Part shown: positions 9,784 through 19,182 of the stretch, piece by piece
Layout of the letters: each line of letters begins with the position of its first letter
Position numbering within the stretch: position 1 is the first letter of the stretch
Assembly (NCBI RefSeq): GCF_020103695.1
Contig: NZ_JAHXBF010000005.1
Span: 248,001 to 312,000 of the forward strand
DNA: 64,000 bases
Source of the DNA: Hyalangium versicolor
Lineage (GTDB): Bacteria; Myxococcota; Myxococcia; Myxococcales; Myxococcaceae
Reading direction: 5' to 3'
Notes under the pieces: model-generated
The model's database searches: none
The model's input: the letters and a program-made list of their open reading frames with translations, nothing else
What the model was told of the DNA's origin: nothing
Made by a program: the position numbers and the translations under genes

Positions 9784-11868
9784 ATGAAGCGTCTGGTCGT
9801 CGTTGCCGCCCTCGTGGGCGCGCTCCCCGCGCTCGCGGATGAAGGCATGTGGACGTACAACAACTTCCCCTCCGCCAAGGTGAAGGAAAAGTATGGCTTC
9901 GAGCCCTCGCAGCAGTGGCTCGACAAGGTGCGCCTGTCGTCCGCACGGCTCGCCGGCGGCTGCTCGGCCAGCTTCGTCTCCCCCAACGGCCTGGTGATGA
10001 CCAACCATCACTGCGCCCGCGGCTGCATCGAGCAGCTCTCCAACGCCCAGAAGGACTTCATCGCCAACGGCTTCTACGCCAAGACCGAGGCCGAAGAGGT
10101 TCAGTGCCCGGCCATGGAGATCAACCAGCTCACCGAGATCACCGACGTCACCGACCGGCTCAACAAGAGCACCCAGGGGCTGACCGGCAAGCAGTACTCC
10201 GACACCCTCAAGGCGGAGATGTCGAAGATCGAGAAGGAGTGCGCCACCAGCGATCAGGTCCGCTGTGACGTCGTGACGCTGTACCAGGGCGGCAAGTACA
10301 ACCTCTACAAGTACCGCCGCTTCCAGGACGTGCGCCTGGTGTTCGCCCCGGAGCACGCCATCGCCTTCTTCGGCGGCGACCCGGACAACTTCGAGTTCCC
10401 CCGCTACGATCTGGACGTCTCGTTCCTGCGCATCTACCAGGACGGCAAGCCCGCCCCCACGGAGAACTACTTCTCCTGGTCCAAGGCCGGCGCCAAGGAT
10501 GGCGAGCTCACCTTCGTTTCCGGCAACCCGGGCCGTACCTCGCGCGGGCTGACCGTGGCGGAGCTGGAGTACCAGCGCGATGTGGCGATGCCCAAGGCGC
10601 TCATCTCCATGTCCGAGTTCCGCGGCATGATCAACGAGTTCCAGAAGCGCGGACCCGAGCAGCAGCGCATCTCGAACAACATGAAGTTCGGCGTGGAGAA
10701 CGGCATCAAGGCCATGAAGGGTCGCGAGGCGGCCCTCGTCGACAAGAAGTTCTTCGCCTCCAAGGTCGCCGCCGAGCAGGCACTGCGCCAGAAGGTCGAC
10801 TCCGATCCGGAGCTGAAGAAGAAGTACGGCGCGGCCTGGGACGAGATCGCCAAGGCCGAGGAGCAGCTCAAGAACATCCGCGATGAGCTGGTCTACATCG
10901 AGCAGGGCCAGGGCTTCGGCTCGAGCCTGTACCAGATCGCCAAGGCGCTCGTGCGCGCCGCGGACGAGCTGCCCAAGGAGAACGGCCAGCGCCTGCGCGA
11001 GTTCACCGACGCCGGCCTGCCGGCCTTCAAGGCCCAGTTGTTCAGCCCCGCTCCCATCTACCCGGAGGTCGAGATTGCCCGGCTGGAGTTCACCCTCACC
11101 AAGCTGCGCGAGGACCTGGGCCCCGATCACCCGTTCGTGAAGAAGGTGCTCGGCAAGGAGTCTCCCGCGACGATGGCGGCCCGCCTGGTCAACGGCACCC
11201 AACTGCGCGATCCCAAGGTCCGTGAGGAGCTGTTCAAGGGTGGCAAGAAGGCCATTACCGCCTCGCAGGATCCGATGATCAAGCTGGCCGCGCTGGTGGA
11301 CCCGGACGCGCGCGCCGTGCGCAAGAACTACGAGGAGAACATCGAGTCGGTCATCAAGAAGAACAGCGAGCTGGTGGCCAAGGCGAAGTTCGAGATCTAC
11401 GGCACCAACGTCTACCCGGACGCCACCTTCAGCCCGCGCGTCTCCTACGGCTCCGTCGAGGGCTACATGCAGGACGGCAAGAAGGTGAACCCCATCACCG
11501 TCATGTCCGGCACCTTCGACCGCCACACGGGCGAGGATCCGTTCAAGCTTCCGCAGAGCTGGCTGGACGCCAAGAGCAAGCTCAAGCCCTCCACCCCCAT
11601 GAACTTCGTCACCAGCAACGACATCATCGGCGGCAACTCCGGCTCGCCGATGATCAACAAGAATGCCGAGATCGTCGGCCTGGTGTTCGACGGTAACATC
11701 CAGTCGCTCGGCGGGGAGTACGGCTTCGACGAGAGCGTCAACCGCACCGTCGGTGTCCACAGCGACGCCATCATCGAGGCGCTGCAGAAGGTGTACGGCG
11801 CCACCCGCGTGATCGAGGAGCTGCGCCCCTCGAAGCCGACCCCGGTGAAGACCAAGCCGGCGGGGTGA
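9784..11868 (+). CDS. S46 family serine dipeptidyl peptidase (DPP7/DPP11 type), exported
   Basis: Periplasmic or secreted peptidase of 694 residues that would remove dipeptides from peptide N-termini. A short signal peptide precedes the mature start (cleavage near A-L-A-D-E). S46 hallmarks are visible: the catalytic His in MTNHHCARG (residues about 74-82), a conserved GGDPDNFEFPRYDLD region with the catalytic Asp, and the nucleophile in GGNSGSP (residues about 619-625). The residue that sets P1 preference lies in VFDGN; Gly here points to a DPP7-like, hydrophobic preference rather than the Arg of DPP11. AAAGGA lies upstream of ATG 9784. A hairpin terminator follows. Useful to a predatory, protein-consuming bacterium. 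Confidence 0.93.
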   Translation: MKRLVVVAALVGALPALADEGMWTYNNFPSAKVKEKYGFEPSQQWLDKVRLSSARLAGGCSASFVSPNGLVMTNHHCARGCIEQLSNAQKDFIANGFYAKTEAEEVQCPAMEINQLTEITDVTDRLNKSTQGLTGKQYSDTLKAEMSKIEKECATSDQVRCDVVTLYQGGKYNLYKYRRFQDVRLVFAPEHAIAFFGGDPDNFEFPRYDLDVSFLRIYQDGKPAPTENYFSWSKAGAKDGELTFVSGNPGRTSRGLTVAELEYQRDVAMPKALISMSEFRGMINEFQKRGPEQQRISNNMKFGVENGIKAMKGREAALVDKKFFASKVAAEQALRQKVDSDPELKKKYGAAWDEIAKAEEQLKNIRDELVYIEQGQGFGSSLYQIAKALVRAADELPKENGQRLREFTDAGLPAFKAQLFSPAPIYPEVEIARLEFTLTKLREDLGPDHPFVKKVLGKESPATMAARLVNGTQLRDPKVREELFKGGKKAITASQDPMIKLAALVDPDARAVRKNYEENIESVIKKNSELVAKAKFEIYGTNVYPDATFSPRVSYGSVEGYMQDGKKVNPITVMSGTFDRHTGEDPFKLPQSWLDAKSKLKPSTPMNFVTSNDIIGGNSGSPMINKNAEIVGLVFDGNIQSLGGEYGFDESVNRTVGVHSDAIIEALQKVYGATRVIEELRPSKPTPVKTKPAG

Positions 11869-11897
11869 GCCACCTCGACGTAACCCCTTGAAGTCCG

Positions 11898-11927
11898 GAG
11901 GCTGTCTGGGGTCCCCCAGGCAGCCTC
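11898..11927 (+). terminator. Rho-independent terminator after the S46 peptidase gene
   Basis: Arms 11898-11911 and 11914-11927 form a 14-pair stem (one G-T pair) with a two-base nominal loop, followed by the pyrimidine-rich TTCTCTTT. It begins 30 bases after the peptidase stop and ends before the next gene's leader. Confidence 0.8.
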
Positions 11928-11949
11928 TTCTCTTTATAGGATGGGCTGA

Positions 11950-13059
11950 ATGCCTTCGATCCTCGACAGCCTGCCGGAGCTGTACCGGAGCCTCTTCCCC
12001 TCCTTCTTCCAGGATCCGATCCCCGTCGAGACCAAGGCCACGTGCTCCTCGTGCGCCATGTGCGAGGCCGCCAACCCGGTCCGCATCGAGTCCGTGGATG
12101 GGGTGAGCCGGTTCTTCCGCCCGGATACCAAGTGCTGCACCTACCACCCTCGCCTGCCGAACTACCTGGTGGGCGCGATCCTCTCGGACACGGATCCCGC
12201 CATGGCCGAGGGCCGCCGGCGCATCCAGGAGAAGATCGCTCGCGGCGTCAGCGTGAACCCCCAGTGGATCAAGGCGCCCACCCGCTACAACCTCCTTTAT
12301 ACGAACGCGCGGCAGGCGTTCGGCCGGGCGCAGGCGCTCAAGTGCCCCTACTACGAGTCCAACGGGGGCCTGTGCACCATCTGGCGCTACCGCGAGGCGG
12401 TGTGCTCGACGTACTTCTGCAAGTACGTGGCGGGCGCCGATGGCCGGAAGTTCTGGATGACGCTGAAGACGTGGCTCACCCTGTCGGAGATCCAGCTGTC
12501 GCGCTACGCCCTGCTCCAACTTCTGCCGGACTACGTGCTCCTGGGTAAAGACAAGGCGGATGTCGCCACCGGGCCGCTGACGATCGAGGACCTCGACGAA
12601 AAGCCGCTGCCCGAGAAGGAATATGCCGAGCTCTGGAACCCCTGGGTGGGCCAGGAGGAGGAGTTCTACCGGCGCTGCTTCGAGAGCGTCCGCGCCCTGT
12701 CCTCCGAGGAGTTCGAGAACCTGCTGGGGCTGGATGGAATCGTCGAGCTGTCCATGCTCAAGCGGCTCCATGAGAAGGCTGTCGCACCGAAGCTCCCGAA
12801 GATGCTCAAGCTCAACCCGAGCACCACCATCCAGTGGCTGCCGGACGGGAGCATCGCCCTGGCGTCCTACAGCGAGTACGACGCGGTGGCGCTCCCGGGA
12901 GAAGCCTACGCCCTGTTGGTGGAGTTCAACGGCAGGGCTCCCGTGGAAGAGGTGCGCCAGCGGCTCCGGGACGAGAAGCAGGCCGATCTGCACGAGGACA
13001 TCCTGGTGGAGCTGTACCGGCATCGCATCTTGGTCGACGCTCAGGCGCCGCAGCAGTAA
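11950..13059 (+). CDS. Cysteine-rich protein of unknown function
   Basis: Unrecognised soluble protein of 369 residues. The N-terminal half is rich in cysteines in clustered patterns: CSSCAMC (residues about 32-38), a C-C pair near 61, then C-P-Y, G-L-C, A-V-C and F-C between about 134 and 158. This spacing suggests a bound metal, zinc or an iron-sulfur cluster, in the way of YkgJ-type proteins, but the family assignment is not secure. The C-terminal third looks like a small winged domain (VEEVRQRLRDEKQADLHEDI). No signal peptide or membrane segment. It has its own leader after the terminator; TTATAGGA just before the start may serve as -10 or ribosome site. Confidence 0.75.
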   Translation: MPSILDSLPELYRSLFPSFFQDPIPVETKATCSSCAMCEAANPVRIESVDGVSRFFRPDTKCCTYHPRLPNYLVGAILSDTDPAMAEGRRRIQEKIARGVSVNPQWIKAPTRYNLLYTNARQAFGRAQALKCPYYESNGGLCTIWRYREAVCSTYFCKYVAGADGRKFWMTLKTWLTLSEIQLSRYALLQLLPDYVLLGKDKADVATGPLTIEDLDEKPLPEKEYAELWNPWVGQEEEFYRRCFESVRALSSEEFENLLGLDGIVELSMLKRLHEKAVAPKLPKMLKLNPSTTIQWLPDGSIALASYSEYDAVALPGEAYALLVEFNGRAPVEEVRQRLRDEKQADLHEDILVELYRHRILVDAQAPQQ

Positions 13060-13093
13060 GGCGCTCGCGCCAGGAGGGAAAGGATGTCTGAGT

Positions 13094-13888
13094 TCAGCCC
13101 TCACGGAAGGTCGCGATGACGGCGTGGTGATCGGAGGCCTCGCCCACGTTCACCACTTCGGCGCTGACGAGCCGCTCGGCCATCCGCGGTGAGGCGAGGA
13201 CGTAGTCCGTGCGGTAATCGATCACCACACCGTTGTTCTGGCGCCGCGCCGTCACCCACTCGGTCGGCTGCTGCCGGTGGTAGAGCGTGTCGAGCCAGCC
13301 AAAGGACTCCAGCGTATCCAGCACCGAGAAGCGCGGAGGATGGCCGTACTTGTTCGTCTCCGCCTGCAGCAGGAGCTCCGCGAGGTTCGCGGGATAGGGA
13401 TCCTTCCGGGACAGGGAGTTGAGATCCCCGGCCAGCAGGTACAGGCCCTCGCGAAAGGTGATCGGGTCGAGGAGATCGCACAGGTAGCGGGCCTCGACGA
13501 GACGTGCGTCCTCGTTATGGGCGTCGTAGTGCGTACCGAACAGCGTCACCGGATCGCCCGCATCGAACTGGCACTGGACCAGGCAGTGGCCGATCTGTCT
13601 CGGGTCGTTGTGGATCTGCACCGAACGCAAGGGCCGGCGGCTGGCGAGCGCCACGTGGTAGCGCCGACCGCTCCCGCGCGGACGCGAGGTCCCCAGGTGG
13701 ATATGAGAGGCATCGGCTGGCAGCCCCAGGGCGGCGGCGACCTGGTTCAAGCGGTCGCCCGTCTCCCACCAGAGGCACTCCTGCAGGACGAGCACGTCCG
13801 GCCGCACTCGGGCCAGCAGCGCGAGGATGGCGTCGAACCGCTCCTGGCCTCCAAAGAGCACGTTGAACGTCATCACCTTCAGGGTCAC
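13094..13888 (-). CDS. Endonuclease/exonuclease/phosphatase (EEP) fold hydrolase
   Basis: Metal-dependent phosphodiesterase or phosphatase of 264 residues. EEP motifs are all present in order: MTFNVLFGG (residues 6-14), LQECLWWE with the catalytic Glu (about 35-42), THYDAHNE near 125, LAGDLNS (about 160-166), a YRTDYVL region, and SDHHAV (about 251-256) close to the C-terminus. GTG 13888 is preferred as start because AGGAGG lies six bases upstream; the frame is open further but has no family similarity. No export signal. DNA, nucleotide or lipid headgroup substrates are all possible. It is convergent with the cysteine-rich protein gene. Confidence 0.85.
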   Translation of the reverse strand: MTLKVMTFNVLFGGQERFDAILALLARVRPDVLVLQECLWWETGDRLNQVAAALGLPADASHIHLGTSRPRGSGRRYHVALASRRPLRSVQIHNDPRQIGHCLVQCQFDAGDPVTLFGTHYDAHNEDARLVEARYLCDLLDPITFREGLYLLAGDLNSLSRKDPYPANLAELLLQAETNKYGHPPRFSVLDTLESFGWLDTLYHRQQPTEWVTARRQNNGVVIDYRTDYVLASPRMAERLVSAEVVNVGEASDHHAVIATFREG

Positions 13889-13999
13889 GGCTGCCTCCTG
13901 GCACCTGCTTACCGCCATTGGCGGGGCGCGTGCACGAATTCCGGAGTCAGCATCGAGGGAAGGAAGGGAGGAAGTGAAGCGCCCGAGTGGAGAAGCCAC

Positions 14000-14084
14000 T
14001 GAGTGCTGCTCGATTGAGAGTCGAGTGCCCTACCATTAGGCCACCCGGCAAAGCCGGGGTTGGATTCGAACCAACATGAGTGCT
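14000..14084 (-). tRNA. Circularly permuted tRNA-like gene, anticodon CUC
   Basis: Read on the minus strand, all four arms of a canonical tRNA are present but in rotated order. First comes the T arm (14075-14059, stem GTTGG/CCAAC, loop TTCGAAT), then the 3' acceptor strand (14058-14053), three T bases, the 5' acceptor strand (14049-14044, six perfect pairs), T8-G9, a D arm with A14, A15, G18-G19 and A21 in place (14041-14027), and an anticodon arm (14025-14009, five pairs, loop CTCTCAA, anticodon CTC at 14018-14016). The ends lie in the variable region and share the direct repeat AGCACTCA (14084-14077 and 14007-14000), exactly 77 bases apart, one tRNA length. No CCA is encoded. Whether it yields a working tRNA-Glu is unknown. 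Confidence 0.7.
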
Positions 14085-14150
14085 TGTAGGGCCTTTCCGG
14101 CGCCGAGCCCTGACACGCACGATTTCTCCAAAATCAGGTACACACCCCGC

Positions 14151-15221
14151 ATGAGCCAAGACGTGCAACTGGAGACGCGCGGTCCGCTGGGAGTGGTGAC
14201 GCTCGATCGCCCCAAGGCGCTCAACGCCCTCAGCCTGGAGATGATTCGCGCCATCCGTCCGCAGCTGGATGCCTGGGCCCGAACCCCCGAGGTGAAGGCC
14301 GTGGTGATTCGAGGCTCGGGCGGAAAGGCCTTCTGCTCGGGAGGAGACGTGCGCGCGGTGGCGCTCTCGCTGGGCAAGCCCCCGGCCGCCGGTGAGGAGC
14401 CCCTGCCCCGCGCCTACTTCTATGAGGAGTACGGCCTCAACTTCCTGATCCACCACTACCCGAAGCCCTACATCGCGCTTGTAGATGGCATCAGCATGGG
14501 CGGTGGGCTTGGGCTCTCCGTTCACGGCTCACACCGCGTCGTCACCGAGCGCCTCATGTTCGCCATGCCGGAAACGGGCATCGGCCTCTTCCCGGATGTG
14601 GGCGGGGGCTGGTTCCTCCCAAGATTCCCTGGCGAGGTGGGGACCTATCTGGCCCTCACGGGTGCCCGTGCCACGGCCGCGGACGCTCTCTGGCTGGGCT
14701 ATGGCACGCATCACGTGGAGCACTCCCGGCTCGATGCACTCGTGCAGGCGCTGACGGAAGCGGACTGGGGCATGGGTGCACCTCGGGACGTGGCGGACCG
14801 GGTCCTCTCCTCCTTCGCCACGGACGCAGGCTCCGCACCGCTAAAGGCTCACCAGGAGACCATCGATCGCTGCTTCGCGGCGGACCGGGTAGAGAACATC
14901 CTCGCCGCGCTCGCGGCCGAGAGCACGGAGTGGGCCGAGTCGACCCGGGCCACGCTGGGACGCATGTCCCCCACCAGCCTCAAGGTGACGCTGCGCCAGC
15001 TCCGGAAGTGCCGCTCCCTTCCTTATGAGCAGATCGTCCCGATCGAGTTCCGGCTGAGCCAGTCCGTCACAGCGCACCCGGACTTCCGGGAAGGCATCCG
15101 GGCCGTGCTCCTGGACAAGGATCAGCGCCCTCGCTGGAACCCCGCCACCCTGGCCGAGGTCCGCGACGAGGACGTGGAGGCCTTCTTCGCTCCGCTCACA
15201 GGAGCGGAGTGGAAGCCCTGA
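14151..15221 (+). CDS. 3-hydroxyisobutyryl-CoA hydrolase (enoyl-CoA hydratase superfamily)
   Basis: Thioesterase-like member of the crotonase superfamily, 356 residues, that releases 3-hydroxyisobutyrate from its CoA ester in valine breakdown. The oxyanion-hole region SMGGGLGLSVHG (about residues 111-122) and the hallmark PETGIGLFPDVGGGWFLPR (about 138-156) match the HIBCH subgroup and distinguish it from simple hydratases; the longer C-terminal domain with A-H-P-D-F-x-E-G-I-R-A also fits. ATG 14151 was chosen because the frame upstream runs through the tRNA-like gene. It is convergent with guaA, three bases away. Confidence 0.88.
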   Translation: MSQDVQLETRGPLGVVTLDRPKALNALSLEMIRAIRPQLDAWARTPEVKAVVIRGSGGKAFCSGGDVRAVALSLGKPPAAGEEPLPRAYFYEEYGLNFLIHHYPKPYIALVDGISMGGGLGLSVHGSHRVVTERLMFAMPETGIGLFPDVGGGWFLPRFPGEVGTYLALTGARATAADALWLGYGTHHVEHSRLDALVQALTEADWGMGAPRDVADRVLSSFATDAGSAPLKAHQETIDRCFAADRVENILAALAAESTEWAESTRATLGRMSPTSLKVTLRQLRKCRSLPYEQIVPIEFRLSQSVTAHPDFREGIRAVLLDKDQRPRWNPATLAEVRDEDVEAFFAPLTGAEWKP

Positions 15222-15224
15222 GCC

Positions 15225-16778
15225 CTACTCCCACTCGATGGTGGCGGGAGGCTTCGAGGAGATGTCGTAGGCCACACGGTTGATGCCGCGTACCTCGTTG
15301 GTGATGCGCGTGGAGATGCGGCCGAGCACGTCGAACGGCAGCCGCGCCCAGTCCGCCGTCATCCCGTCCACGCTCGTCACGGCCCGGAGGACGCACGTCG
15401 ATTCATACGTGCGCTCGTCTCCCATCACGCCCACGCTCTGCACCGGCAGCAGCACCGCGAAGGCCTGCCAGACCTCCGTATAGAGCCCCGCCTGGCGGAT
15501 CTCCTCCTGCACGATCGCATCCGCCCGGCGCACCAGCTCGAGCCGCTTCTCCGTTATCTCGCCCAGCACACGGATGGCCAGGCCCGGCCCCGGGAACGGC
15601 TGCCGGCTCACCATCTCGTCCGGCAGGCCCAGCTCGCGGCCCAGCGCGCGCACCTCGTCCTTGAACAGCTCGCGCAGCGGCTCCACCAGCTTGAGCTTCA
15701 TCTGCTCGGGCAGGCCGCCCACGTTGTGGTGGCTCTTGATGGTGACCGACGGGCCCTTGTACGAGACGGACTCGATCACGTCCGGGTACAGCGTGCCCTG
15801 CGCCAGGAACTCCGCGTCCTGCACCTCGCGCGCCGCCTCCTCGAACACCGCGATGAACTCGCGGCCGATGATCTTCCGCTTCTTCTCCGGATCCGTGACG
15901 CCGGCCAGCTTCTCCAGGAAGCGTGCCCGCGCATCCACCGTCCGCAGCGGCACGTGGAAGCGATCCACGAAGAGCGCCTCGACCTGGGCCCGCTCGCCCT
16001 GCCGCAGCAGCCCGTTGTCCACGAAGATGCACTGCAGCCGAGGTCCGATCGCCCGGTGCAGAAGCAGCGCCGCCACCGAGCTGTCCACGCCGCCCGACAG
16101 CGCGCAGATGACACGGCCCTGCTCGCCCACCTGCTGGCGGATGGCGGTCTCGGCCTCCTGGATGAACCCCTTCATCGTCCACGAGCCGCTTACCTTGCAG
16201 TCGCCGAACACGAAGGCCCGCAGCATCTGCTTGCCCTGCGCGGTGTGCACCACCTCGGGGTGGAACTGCAGCCCGTACACCGGCTTGGACTTGTGTGCCG
16301 CCGCCGCGAAGGGTGAGTTCCCGCTGCGGCCAATGGCCTCGAAGTCCGGCGGCAGAGCGTCCACCCGATCCCCGTGGCTCATCCACACCTTCACCTTGTC
16401 TCCCGGTGTGAACTCCAGCAGCGGCCCGCGCGCCGACAGCACCTCCACCTCGGCGGGGCCGTACTCCCGGTGGGCCGACCGGTCCACTCGGCCTCCCAGC
16501 AGCTTGGCCAGCAGTTGGAGCCCGTAGCAGATGCCGAGCACCGGCACGCCTGCTTGGAAGACATACGGATCGCAGCGCGGTGATCCCTCGTCCTCCACCG
16601 AGGCGGGGCCTCCCGACAGGATGATGCCCCTGGGCGCGAAGCGGCGAATCTGCTCCTCGGGGAGATCCGGGCGATGGATCTCGCAGTACACACCGAGCTC
16701 TCGCACACGCCGGGCGATGAGCTGCGTGTACTGGCTTCCGAAGTCGAGGATCAGGATCTTCTCTGCATGGATATCCAC
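15225..16778 (-). CDS. guaA: GMP synthase (glutamine-hydrolysing)
   Basis: Converts XMP to GMP with glutamine as nitrogen donor, the last step of guanine nucleotide synthesis. The 517-residue enzyme contains a class I glutamine amidotransferase domain (nucleophile in GICYGLQL, about residues 76-83; His in QFHPEV) and an ATP pyrophosphatase domain with the P-loop SGGVDSS (about 225-231), then the dimerisation domain that ends the protein in I-E-W-E. GTG 16778 is chosen as start since GGGGAG lies six bases upstream and the resulting N-terminus ([14 protein letters not shown]) fits the family; a longer start at 16817 is possible. Confidence 0.97.
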   Translation of the reverse strand: MDIHAEKILILDFGSQYTQLIARRVRELGVYCEIHRPDLPEEQIRRFAPRGIILSGGPASVEDEGSPRCDPYVFQAGVPVLGICYGLQLLAKLLGGRVDRSAHREYGPAEVEVLSARGPLLEFTPGDKVKVWMSHGDRVDALPPDFEAIGRSGNSPFAAAAHKSKPVYGLQFHPEVVHTAQGKQMLRAFVFGDCKVSGSWTMKGFIQEAETAIRQQVGEQGRVICALSGGVDSSVAALLLHRAIGPRLQCIFVDNGLLRQGERAQVEALFVDRFHVPLRTVDARARFLEKLAGVTDPEKKRKIIGREFIAVFEEAAREVQDAEFLAQGTLYPDVIESVSYKGPSVTIKSHHNVGGLPEQMKLKLVEPLRELFKDEVRALGRELGLPDEMVSRQPFPGPGLAIRVLGEITEKRLELVRRADAIVQEEIRQAGLYTEVWQAFAVLLPVQSVGVMGDERTYESTCVLRAVTSVDGMTADWARLPFDVLGRISTRITNEVRGINRVAYDISSKPPATIEWE

Positions 16779-16887
16779 GAGGTTCTCCCCGGGCGTCGTT
16801 GACGGAGGCAGGCCCATACCGCTACAAACTTTCCGAGATCAATCGCTAAAACCCCACCTGTCAGTTCCGCTCCTGTCGAGGTCCTGG

Positions 16888-17505
16888 ATGCATCGCCTGT
16901 CCGCCGCCGCCACCGTCTTCTTCCTGTCCGTCTCTGGCTGTGTGGCCCGGGAAATCACCTCGGATGAGCGGCTCGACCGCGAGACGTCCAATCTGTCGGT
17001 CAAGGACACGCCCAATGCCGGCGAGCTCGAGAAGGTCTCCTGCGAGAACACCGCCGAGGAGCTGAACAAGGCGCGCAACGTGAACCGCCCCGAGACGGAC
17101 CGGCTCATGGACTACATTGCCCTCTACGACTCGCTGCGCAAGCGCACGCAGACCTTCGAGGAGGCGATGACGCGCAACCCGGACCTGCAGTACCGCGAGG
17201 GTGCCAACACCATCGTCAATGCCAAGGAGGTCTGCATCCAGCAGACCGCCGACGTCCGGGTGGAGTTCGAGACCTACATGCGTGAGCTGGTGGACGTCCC
17301 CACCGTCCAGGAGATCAAGGGCGGCAACACCGTCACCATCGCCCGCCTGGACTTCAACGCCCTGCGGCAGGCCATCGAGACGCTGGCCCCGGATGACAAG
17401 GACGCGCTGCTCAACCGCGTGGCCAATGCGGAGAAGAAGGTGGCTCCCTCGACTCCTGCCGCCGAGGAGTCCTCTCCCAGCGGCGGCAAGCGCCGCAACA
17501 AGTAG
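16888..17505 (+). CDS. Lipoprotein of unknown function, helical
   Basis: Unrecognised 205-residue lipoprotein. The N-terminus from ATG 16888 has a hydrophobic stretch and a lipobox S-V-S-G-C (Cys near residue 18). The mature part is strongly charged and predicted mostly helical, with two cysteines (S-C-E-N and V-C-I-Q) that could form a disulfide, and a Lys/Arg-rich end. It lies between guaA (divergent, 109 bases) and guaB (convergent), without functional hint from either. Confidence 0.75.
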   Translation: MHRLSAAATVFFLSVSGCVAREITSDERLDRETSNLSVKDTPNAGELEKVSCENTAEELNKARNVNRPETDRLMDYIALYDSLRKRTQTFEEAMTRNPDLQYREGANTIVNAKEVCIQQTADVRVEFETYMRELVDVPTVQEIKGGNTVTIARLDFNALRQAIETLAPDDKDALLNRVANAEKKVAPSTPAAEESSPSGGKRRNK

Positions 17506-17515
17506 CCTGCCGGCC

Positions 17516-17544
17516 GAGGGCCCGGTGAGCTTCCCCGGACCCTC
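17516..17544. terminator. Bidirectional hairpin between the lipoprotein gene and guaB
   Basis: Arms 17516-17525 and 17535-17544 pair over ten positions with one C-A mismatch and a nine-base loop. It sits in the 50-base gap between two convergent genes, so it can end both transcripts. Confidence 0.65.
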
Positions 17545-17555
17545 TCCCTGGCGCC

Positions 17556-19157
<1,602 letters not shown>

Positions 19158-19182
19158 CTACCCTCTCGTTCGGGATGAGGCT

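Noticed and set aside
9625..13104. A very long open frame of over 1100 codons on the minus strand
   Set aside because: It runs antisense through trpS-downstream sequence, the S46 peptidase gene and the cysteine-rich protein gene, has no recognisable motif and is a result of the strong GC bias at third codon positions.
13981..14084. An ordinary tRNA on the plus strand with anticodon GAG
   Set aside because: On the plus strand the T loop would read ATTCGAA and the D loop lacks G18-G19; invariant bases fit only the minus strand.
14041..14130. An ordinary tRNA on the minus strand whose 5' part would lie above position 14085
   Set aside because: No D arm, anticodon arm or acceptor complement to the T-arm half can be found there; all fitting partners lie on the other side, which leads to the permuted reading.
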